A DNA stretch of 6,798 bases. It comes from JBGTKH01 sp041744735 (GTDB taxonomy: Bacteria > Planctomycetota > Planctomycetia > Pirellulales > Pirellulaceae). The notes below the pieces were generated by a model. That model was not told where the DNA came from. It was given only the letters and a program-made list of their open reading frames with translations, and searched no databases. Shown here piece by piece: positions 1 to 3,748 of the stretch. Numbering within the stretch: position 1 is the stretch's first letter; every line of letters begins with the position of its first letter. Position numbers and translations under genes: made by a program. The stretch is taken from positions 1 through 6,798 of the forward strand of contig JBGTKH010000631.1 in NCBI GenBank assembly GCA_041744735.1, written 5' to 3'.

Positions 1-140
1 ACGTCTCCCACCAGGAGGTGCGCGCCGTTGAAAAACTACTCAACGATCGACCGCGCGAATGCCTGGGATTCAGGACGCCAAGCGAAGTTTTCTTCGACGA
101 ACACCACGGGAAAAATTGCGATTGAGATTTAAGACCGCCC
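1..140 (+). mobile_element. Right end of an IS30-type insertion sequence (partial)
   Basis: The transposase stop codon lies only about 15 bases before a coding frame that starts without a start codon. In IS30-family elements the terminal inverted repeat sits at, or overlaps, the transposase 3' end. The stretch at about 114-140, ending in GACCGCCC, is therefore the likely right terminal repeat. The left end is outside the window, so the repeat cannot be matched and the exact boundary is an estimate. Confidence 0.55.
3..125 (+). CDS. IS30-family transposase, C-terminal end (partial)
   Basis: The reading frame is open from the window edge to a TGA at 123-125, giving about 40 residues. It contains EVRAVEKLLNDRPRECLGF followed by RTPSEVFF. 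The LNDRPRxCLGFxTPxEVF signature is the classic C-terminal end of IS30-family transposases, just after the last catalytic Glu of the DDE integrase core, which would lie outside the window. The enzyme cuts and joins the ends of its own element. Only the end is visible, so whether the element is complete upstream cannot be judged. The frame has no start in the window, as expected for a gene entering from the left. The family assignment is confident although the fragment is short, because this motif is distinctive. Confidence 0.85.
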   Translation, partial: VSHQEVRAVEKLLNDRPRECLGFRTPSEVFFDEHHGKNCD

Positions 141-141
141 A

Positions 142-672
142 CTCTCGCGTTGGGTTGTTGAGGCATCCTTGAACCTGTATTGGGTAGTGAAAGGGAAAAG
201 CGACGAGACTGATGATCGCCTCAACGCTCTCTGTGGAGAAGCCCTGAGGAACGAAGCAAACCTGTACGAAGGATTGGCCAAGCTGTGGCCGGACCAAGCT
301 GATTTGTTCTCGAATAGCGCGTGCAAAGCTCGGAAGGTCATAAAGGAGGATCTTGGCGTCGAGGAAAAGTTTCAGAGTCTTGAGCAGAGACTCCAGAACG
401 TGAAGTTGCCGAAGCAATTGTACACGGTCTACAGAATTTGCTGTGCCGCGGCACACCCTGGCCTTAACTTATGGGAACGGTTTGCGGCTGATGGCTCGAC
501 TGGTCCCGGTAGTCCCATCGACAAACAAACGGCTTGTTGGATGGCAGCCCAATCGACTTTACACTTGGTCGCGGGCGCATACATGCTTACAGCACTCGAA
601 GTCGGAGAGAAGGAAGTCTTAGAAAGCTGGTGGAAGGACAAGGTGGGACCTTTGCTCGATTCCGTTGCGTGA
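142..672 (+). pseudogene. 5'-truncated gene of unknown function, cut by the IS30-type element
   Basis: A frame open from 133 runs to TGA at 670-672. It has no ATG or GTG near its beginning; the only usable start is a TTG at 169 without a convincing ribosome binding site. The protein already looks mid-domain where it begins (RWVVEASLNLYWVVKGKSDE), which fits an insertion that removed the 5' part. The remnant is helical. A charged helix with paired Glu/Arg comes first, then a segment ending in CCAAAHPGLNLWERF, then a C-terminal helix (QSTLHLVAGAYMLTALEVGE). The overall pattern (E-A-x-x-N-L-x-W near the start, a later A-H-P) reminds me of the DUF5677 family of mostly uncharacterised helical proteins, but that is a weak recollection. 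A short product from TTG169 (167 aa) cannot be excluded. Confidence 0.5.
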
Positions 673-801
673 ACTGGCCGAGAATGCCAACGCGCTACTA
701 TACCTTGGCTTCGATCGCAATCGATTGCACATCGGTGGCCTGGATGCCAAGCACAACGGTTCGTAAGCCGCGAACCATTCGTGCTGAACAATCTCAAAAC
801 T

Positions 802-835
802 CCGAGGACCGTGATGATCGTCGGTCTTCGGTTTT
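802..835 (+). terminator. Strong hairpin with T-run before the tRNA-like series
   Basis: CCGAGGACC at 802-810 pairs with GGTCTTCGG at 823-831: nine base pairs, one of them G-U, with a G811-C822 extension. TTTT follows at 832-835. It can act as an intrinsic terminator for transcription from the left. On the other strand it is also followed by TTTTGAG, so it may work both ways. It ends only three bases before the first tRNA-like element, so it could instead be a 5' structure of that transcript. Confidence 0.5.
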
Positions 836-838
836 AAC

Positions 839-910
839 GCCCTGCGATTGTGATGGACGGCATTACAGACTTCGAATCTGTCGGACGTGGTTCGATTCCT
901 CGGCAGGGTG
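839..910 (+). tRNA. tRNA-like element 1, Arg(UCG) type, atypical
   Basis: The acceptor GCCCTGC (839-845) pairs with GCAGGGT (903-909) over seven pairs, one a terminal G-U. The D arm has a weak stem (849-851 with 860-862) and a GG in an 8-base loop. The anticodon stem ACAGA/TCTGT (865-869 with 877-881) is perfect and holds loop CTTCGAA, which gives anticodon UCG (Arg). The variable loop is four bases. The T arm is 886-902 with loop TTCGATT and one T-T mismatch in the stem. Departures from tRNA: position 8 is G846 and position 14 is G852 (normally U8 and A14), and the acceptor is followed by G-C-T-G rather than N-C-C-A. It may be a tRNA mimic or a degraded tRNA; function in decoding is doubtful. 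Confidence 0.65.
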
Positions 911-923
911 CTGAAACAAATTT

Positions 924-995
924 GTCCTTGGAGTGTGTCGGAACGCACGCGACTCTGCGAAGGTCGAAGCCTGGGTTCGATTCCCAGCGAGGGCA
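924..995 (+). tRNA. tRNA-like element 2, Arg(GCG) type, atypical
   Basis: This is the most complete cloverleaf in the series. Acceptor GTCCTTG (924-930) pairs with CGAGGGC (988-994), with two G-U pairs. D stem GTGT/GCAC (933-936 with 945-948) encloses an 8-base loop containing GG. Anticodon stem CGACT/GGTCG (950-954 with 962-966) holds loop CTGCGAA, anticodon GCG (Arg CGC/CGU), an anticodon bacteria rarely use because they read these codons with ACG. The variable loop is four bases. The T arm CTGGG/CCCAG (971-975 with 983-987) is perfect, with loop TTCGATT. Again position 8 is G (931) and position 14 is G (937), and the end reads A-C-T-T in place of N-C-C-A. The complete set of stems indicates selection on structure rather than simple decay. 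Confidence 0.7.
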
Positions 996-1004
996 CTTTT
1001 GGAA

Positions 1005-1071
1005 TTTTTGATTTGTGATTGCCGATTGAATGACGAATCCAATCGCAAATCGACAATCGAAAATCGCAAAT
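1005..1071 (+). repeat. AT-rich palindromic intergenic repeat, copy 1
   Basis: The left arm (about 1005-1028, ATTTTTGATTTGTGATTGCC type) and the right arm (1041-1071, built from AAATCG and CAATCG units) are imperfect reverse complements phased at about seven bases. The right arm is nearly identical to that of the second copy at 1231-1307, with one difference over 31 bases. It carries no coding potential. It lies between tRNA-like elements 2 and 3 without disturbing either. It resembles a MITE-like or heptamer-type intergenic palindrome; no target-site duplication is evident. Confidence 0.7.
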
Positions 1072-1077
1072 GTCTTG

Positions 1078-1149
1078 GACGCTGGAGCCAGACGGCGCGG
1101 CGGCTGCCTGCAGAGCAGCTTGAAGTGGGTTCGACTCCCACCGGCGTCT
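1078..1149 (+). tRNA. tRNA-like element 3, Cys(GCA) type, atypical
   Basis: Acceptor GACGCTG (1078-1084) pairs with CGGCGTC (1142-1148) over seven pairs, one G-U. The D stem is GCC/GGC (1087-1089 with 1099-1101). Anticodon stem GCTGC/GCAGC (1103-1107 with 1115-1119) is perfect and holds loop CTGCAGA, anticodon GCA (Cys). The variable loop is five bases (1120-1124). T arm GTGGG/CCCAC (1125-1129 with 1137-1141) is perfect, with loop TTCGACT. Position 8 is G1085, position 9 A1086 and position 14 G1091, the same substitutions as in elements 1 and 2. The acceptor is followed by T-C-T-G, so the CCA end is not encoded and a CT replaces its first two bases. The 5' end starts six bases after the AT-rich palindrome. 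Confidence 0.68.
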
Positions 1150-1153
1150 CTGA

Positions 1154-1192
1154 CCGACCAACTGCCGGTTCGGACTACATCTGCTAAATGTG
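1154..1192 (+). ncRNA. tRNA-like 5' half, Ser(GCU) type
   Basis: Stem TACAT/ATGTG (1176-1180 with 1188-1192) holds loop CTGCTAA, exactly the usual anticodon loop of tRNA-Ser(GCU). Upstream, CCGA (1154-1157) pairs with TCGG (1170-1173) around a 12-base loop and resembles a long D arm. No T arm or acceptor 3' strand follows: the sequence continues to the second AT-rich palindrome at 1231. It carries the first copy of the 20-nt motif shared with elements 4 and 6. It is either half of a tRNA-like gene split by the palindrome or a separate short RNA. Confidence 0.45.
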
Positions 1193-1230
1193 AAACGTCT
1201 GAATCATTCCTTCGTTGGAAGGTCTTTGCC

Positions 1231-1307
1231 ATTTTCGATTTCTGATTTTTGATTGCCAATTGAGGGCGAGCATCAAATCGCAAATCGGCAATCGAAAATC
1301 GCAAATC
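1231..1307 (+). repeat. AT-rich palindromic intergenic repeat, copy 2
   Basis: The left arm (1231-1262, ATTTTCGATTTCTGATTTTT and on to GATTGCCAATTG) and right arm (1275-1306, AAATCGCAAATCGGCAATCG and onward) form an imperfect palindrome with a loop around GAGGGCGAGCA. It shares both arms with copy 1 at 1005-1071 in the same orientation. It separates the Ser-type 5' half from element 4, so it may have split or replaced part of a unit. Confidence 0.7.
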
Positions 1308-1314
1308 ACCTTAA

Positions 1315-1381
1315 CCGACTGCCGAGTTGGAGTACATGCTTCACGAGCCGGGGGTTGTGGGTTCGAATCCCACCGGCGCGA
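1315..1381 (+). ncRNA. tRNA-like element 4, Val(CAC)-like, divergent 5' half
   Basis: The T arm GTGGG/CCCAC (1357-1361 with 1369-1373) is perfect with loop TTCGAAT and is directly followed by a 7-base acceptor-like strand CGGCGCG, then A-C-T, the same end as in elements 1-3 and 6. A loop TTCACGA at 1340-1346 would give anticodon CAC (Val), but its stem has only three of five pairs. The 5' half cannot be folded with confidence. TGCCG at 1320-1324 can pair with CGGCG for five pairs, leaving too little room for a D arm. Alternatively CCGA/TTGG (1315-1318 with 1327-1330) makes a D arm and the acceptor is lost at the palindrome. A third option pairs 1323-1329 with 1379-1385. The element carries copy two of the 20-nt motif. 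Confidence 0.45.
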
Positions 1382-1393
1382 CTCGATGTCGCA

Positions 1394-1509
1394 GCGCCGT
1401 AGCTCAATGGCAGAGCACCGTAACAACTCTGATTCACAACTTCGTCGGTCAATTTGAAATCACACTCGAACCTTGTGACGAAAACACCGTCTTGTTAACT
1501 TACCGGCGC
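1394..1509 (+). ncRNA. Long end-paired RNA candidate with a tRNA D arm (Y-RNA-like)
   Basis: The 5' end is textbook tRNA: GCGCCG then TA, then D arm GCTC-AATGGCA-GAGC (1402-1416), with normal T8 and A14. The expected anticodon arm does not follow. Instead GCGCCG (1394-1399) pairs with CGGCGC 110 bases later (1504-1509). GTAACAA (1420-1426) pairs with TTGTTAAC (1492-1499) with one bulge, and TTCG (1441-1444) pairs with CGAA (1479-1482). A hairpin TCACA/TGTGA (1460-1464 with 1474-1478) holds a loop with CTCGAAC that resembles a T loop. The result is a branched RNA of about 116 nt with paired ends, a size and plan similar to bacterial Y RNAs, which also join an end-paired stem to a tRNA-like module. 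It lies just upstream of a TROVE gene. It could also be a tRNA gene with insertions. Confidence 0.45.
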
Positions 1510-1526
1510 AAACGACCTGACTGCCG

Positions 1527-1587
1527 GTGCGGAATACATGGCAAGAAACCGAAACCGGTTTTGCGGGTTCAAATCCCGCTCCGCCCG
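1527..1587 (+). ncRNA. tRNA-like element 6, lacking a D arm
   Basis: T arm GCGGG/CCCGC (1563-1567 with 1575-1579) has loop TTCAAAT. It is directly followed by acceptor strand TCCGCCC (1580-1586), which pairs with GTGCGGA (1527-1533) except for one T-C mismatch, then G-C-T-G as in element 1. Between them a perfect 6-bp hairpin AAACCG/CGGTTT (1546-1551 with 1556-1561) has a loop of only four bases, so there is no normal anticodon loop, and the 12 bases before it are too few for a D arm. At about 60 bases this is a minihelix-like RNA that cannot decode. It ends about 80 bases before the TROVE start codon and may be part of its leader. Confidence 0.5.
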
Positions 1588-1606
1588 CTGTTTCAACTCG
1601 GGCGGA
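1580..1606 (+). promoter_or_regulatory. Leader hairpin that competes with the element 6 acceptor stem
   Basis: TCCGCCCG (1580-1587) pairs perfectly with CGGGCGGA (1599-1606) over eight pairs with an 11-base loop. The same 1580-1586 strand is the acceptor 3' strand of element 6, where it pairs with one mismatch to 1527-1533. The two folds exclude each other. An uninterrupted run of T follows at 1632-1639, before the TROVE ribosome binding site. This could be a switch, a processing signal or a terminator-like structure; the regulatory role is inferred. Confidence 0.4.
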
Positions 1607-1666
1607 ATCTCTGCCCATTCTTCGTCAGGTCTTTTTTTTGGCGGCAGGGCCGCCGGGGAGGTCACG

Positions 1667-3277
1667 ATGGCCAACACGACTTTGTTTTCCAGCATCAAGA
1701 GCATGTTCCCGCGCACCGACTCATACAACGAGGCCGGCGGACGGGCGTACAAGCTGACGCCGCGGCATGCGCTGGCGCAGATCGCTGCGACCGGCTGCTT
1801 CAACGGCTCGTTCTACGCCAGCGGCGAGAGCCAGCTTGACGAACTGCGCAAGCTGATCGGACAAGTCGACGACAATGTCTTCCTGGCGAAGCTGGCACTG
1901 TACGCGCGCGAGCGGGCCTATATGAAGGACATGCCGGCGGCGCTGTTGGTCGTGTTGTCGAAGCGGGATACCGAGCTAATGCACCGCGTGTTCGACCGCA
2001 TCGTGGACAACGGCCGCGTGCTGCGCACCGTGTTTCAGATGATCCGCTCGGGACAGTTCGGCCGCACGAGCTTGTCGTCCAGCTTGCAGCGCGCGTTTCA
2101 GCGCTGGCTGAACGAGGCATCGGCCGGCAAGCTGCTGTCAGCGTCGATCGGTAACGACCCGAGCCTGCGGGACATTCTGCGCATGGCTCGCCCGACGCCA
2201 AAGGACAACCAGCGGCGTGCGCTGTTCGGCTGGCTGACGGACAAGGAGATTGACAAGTGGGCTCCGGCTACCGAGTCTGATTTGCCGGCGCTGGTCCAGT
2301 CGCTGGTCGCGTTTCGCAAGGCAGAGTCTGCCGAAATGCAGGCTTTGATCTTGGGCGATCTGTCAGTGCGCTGGGACCTGCTGGCCGACGCGGCGAAGGG
2401 TCCGCTGGTCTGGAAGGCCATCGCCCGCCAGATGGGACCGCAGGCGCTGCGGATGAACCTCAACACGCTGCTGCGCCATGAGGTGTTGCGCGACTGGGAG
2501 ACGGCAAACTACGTCGCGGACCGCATCGCGGACGAGGACGAGATTCGTCGCTCGCGCCAGTTTCCGTACCAGTTCCTGGCAGCGTACCTGAACGCCAGCG
2601 ACGAGATTCCGCAGCCGATCAAGACGGCGTTGCACAAGGCCGCCGAGATCGCCTGCGGCAACATTCCGAAGCTGCCGGGTCCGGTGGTCATCGGGCTGGA
2701 CACGTCCGGCTCGATGAGCAGCCCGGTCACGGGACTGCGCGGCCGCGGTGCCACGACGAAGATGCGCAGTGTCGACGTAGCGGCACTGTTCACTGCGGCG
2801 ATCCTGCGCCGCAACCCGGACAGCGTCATCGTTCCGTTCGATACGTGCGCGTACGACGCCCGCGTCGACCCGAACGACTCAATCCTGAGTCTGTCGGAGC
2901 GGCTGGCGAAGTACGGTGGCGGCGGAACCGACTGCTCGATCCCGCTGCGCGAGGCCAATACGACTTACCGCAAGCGACCGTTTGCCGGCGTCGTGCTGGT
3001 CAGCGACAACGAGAGCTGGGTTGGTACGGGCCGACACGGTTCGACCGGCGTGATGACCGAGTGGCAGACGCTGGTCAAGAACCAGCAGCGACTCGGCCAC
3101 GCCGCGCCGAAGCTGGTCTGCATCGACATCCAGCCCTACAGTTCGACGCAGGCTCCCGAGCGAGACGACATCCTGAACATCGGCGGCTTCAGTGACGCGG
3201 TGTTCAACGTCGTGGCCTCATTCCTCAGCGACAACGCCAACCGCTTTGTCGCCGAGGTCGAGTCGATCGAGTTGTAA
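1667..3277 (+). CDS. rsr: TROVE-domain RNA-binding protein (Ro60/Rsr family)
   Basis: This is a 536-residue orthologue of the Ro60 autoantigen and bacterial Rsr, close to the roughly 530 residues of the family. The ring of helical TROVE/HEAT-like repeats covers about residues 1-330; its start FSSIKSMFPRTDSYNEAGG and YKLTPRHALAQIAATGCFNG are typical. A von Willebrand factor A domain follows, with a complete MIDAS: D345-T-S-G-S349 (in VIGLDTSGSM), T421 (in GGGGTDCS) and D447 (in LVSDNESW). Family members hold misfolded or structured RNA in the ring and are guided by Y RNAs, sometimes together with the exoribonuclease PNPase. The start at ATG 1667 was chosen because GGGGAGG (1655-1661) lies five bases upstream and the family N-terminus begins there. 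An in-frame ATG at 1538 falls inside element 6 and would add 43 residues without family resemblance. The neighbouring tRNA-like array is the likely RNA partner. Confidence 0.95.
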   Translation: MANTTLFSSIKSMFPRTDSYNEAGGRAYKLTPRHALAQIAATGCFNGSFYASGESQLDELRKLIGQVDDNVFLAKLALYARERAYMKDMPAALLVVLSKRDTELMHRVFDRIVDNGRVLRTVFQMIRSGQFGRTSLSSSLQRAFQRWLNEASAGKLLSASIGNDPSLRDILRMARPTPKDNQRRALFGWLTDKEIDKWAPATESDLPALVQSLVAFRKAESAEMQALILGDLSVRWDLLADAAKGPLVWKAIARQMGPQALRMNLNTLLRHEVLRDWETANYVADRIADEDEIRRSRQFPYQFLAAYLNASDEIPQPIKTALHKAAEIACGNIPKLPGPVVIGLDTSGSMSSPVTGLRGRGATTKMRSVDVAALFTAAILRRNPDSVIVPFDTCAYDARVDPNDSILSLSERLAKYGGGGTDCSIPLREANTTYRKRPFAGVVLVSDNESWVGTGRHGSTGVMTEWQTLVKNQQRLGHAAPKLVCIDIQPYSSTQAPERDDILNIGGFSDAVFNVVASFLSDNANRFVAEVESIEL

Positions 3278-3297
3278 TTGTCTGTGCCGAAACCAAG

Positions 3298-3335
3298 ATG
3301 CCCCTGATTCGAGCAATCGAGCCAGGGGCATTTTT
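3298..3335 (+). terminator. Rho-independent terminator of the TROVE gene
   Basis: ATGCCCCTG (3298-3306) pairs perfectly with CAGGGGCAT (3323-3331) over nine pairs with a 16-base loop, and TTTTT (3331-3335) follows. It lies 21 bases after the TROVE stop codon and ends five bases before the 3' end of the convergent SUI1-like gene. On the minus strand the hairpin is not followed by a T-run, so it mainly serves the plus strand. Confidence 0.85.
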
Positions 3336-3339
3336 CACT

Positions 3340-3621
3340 TCAAACTTGCACTCGATAGACAGTGTCCCTTAGTAAGTCACGTACACGATCAAAATGATTG
3401 CCTTGAATTTCGAGCAGGCCATCCTTGATAGTACCGCCGGCTCCGCAGGAAGCCTTGAGCTTGGTAAGCAACGAGGGGAGGTCGTTTTCTTCGGGCGACA
3501 AGCCACGAACGATCGTGACCATCTTGCCCTTCTTGCGTTTCTTGATCGCGAGCCGTGCCGTCTGTTTCTCCGGCGGAGTCAGTACCTTGGGCGGAGGTGG
3601 GCAGGTACAACTTTCTTCCAA
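3340..3621 (-). CDS. SUI1/eIF1-like translation initiation factor (YciH type)
   Basis: The 93-residue product carries the SUI1 fold: KKRKKGKMVTIVRGLSPEEN, then LLTKLKASCGAGGTIKDG, LLEIQGNH and a final RDTVYRVQV. SUI1/YciH proteins bind the small ribosomal subunit and are thought to check start-codon and initiator-tRNA fidelity. The listed start is TTG at 3621-3619 because no ATG, GTG or other TTG lies in frame between it and the upstream TGA (3703-3705). Yet the recognisable protein continues upstream in this frame as GFQWDCPPRCERCGEL, giving a Cys set (CPPRCERC, then CTC) typical of the zinc-knuckle-like N-terminus of planctomycete members. The true start may use an unusual codon, or a frameshift or sequence error lies near 3665-3690. 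It is convergent with the TROVE gene and downstream of the Asp-box gene. Confidence 0.85.
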   Translation of the reverse strand: MEESCTCPPPPKVLTPPEKQTARLAIKKRKKGKMVTIVRGLSPEENDLPSLLTKLKASCGAGGTIKDGLLEIQGNHFDRVRDLLRDTVYRVQV

Positions 3622-3748
3622 CTCTCCGCACCGCTCACAGCGAGGTGGACAATCCCACTGAAATCCGAGAAGAACCGATTCGCGGCACCTTCCGAAGAAA
3701 ACTCATGGGCAATGTATTTTTCCGCGAGCGGCCGAATCAGATCGCCGT

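Larger units (their letters stand above)
1161..1539 (+). repeat. 20-nt motif, three copies (1161-1180, 1318-1337, 1520-1539)
   Basis: The copies read ACTGCCGGTTCGGACTACAT, ACTGCCGAGTTGGAGTACAT and ACTGCCGGTGCGGAATACAT. Fifteen of 20 positions are invariant, including ACTGCCG, GGA and TACAT, and the length is constant. Each copy begins a tRNA-like 5' half (Ser type, element 4, element 6). The motif is absent from elements 1-3, so it marks a second subtype within the series. It could be a protein-binding site in the RNA or duplication of a unit. Confidence 0.65.
839..1606 (+). other. Array of tRNA-like elements upstream of the TROVE gene
   Basis: This stretch contains no protein I would accept. 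It carries six or seven tRNA-like units, all on the plus strand, at about 839, 924, 1078, 1154, 1315, 1394 and 1527, each described separately. Five have a recognisable T arm with a TTCRANT loop, directly followed by a 7-base acceptor strand. The array ends some 60 bases before the start of the TROVE (Ro60/Rsr) gene on the same strand. TROVE proteins bind Y RNAs, which contain tRNA-like modules and are commonly encoded beside the protein gene in bacteria. The units here are therefore plausible ligands, or remnants of such ligands. Two AT-rich palindromes interrupt the series. The alternative is a decaying cluster of ordinary tRNA genes brought in by a phage or plasmid. Confidence 0.7.

Noticed and set aside
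619..1304. Overlapping minus-strand open frames of 92-180 codons across the tRNA-like region
   Set aside because: They repeat phrases such as GGSRTH, RWESNP and NRTQ, which are what the reverse complement of tRNA T arms (GGTTCGAATCCC-like) encodes in each frame. These are false proteins from tRNA-like DNA.
1394..1509. Group I intron or archaeal-type intron in a tRNA gene
   Set aside because: The insertion is only about 80 bases, has no visible intron core motifs, and no anticodon stem can be rebuilt by removing it.
839..1606. CRISPR array
   Set aside because: Units recur, but they are tRNA-like folds of 60-116 bases with different sequences. There are no identical direct repeats with uniform spacers and no cas genes.
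1538..1666. N-terminal extension of the TROVE protein from ATG 1538
   Set aside because: It lies inside tRNA-like element 6 and the leader hairpin, shows no family similarity, and the strong ribosome binding site is directly before ATG 1667.
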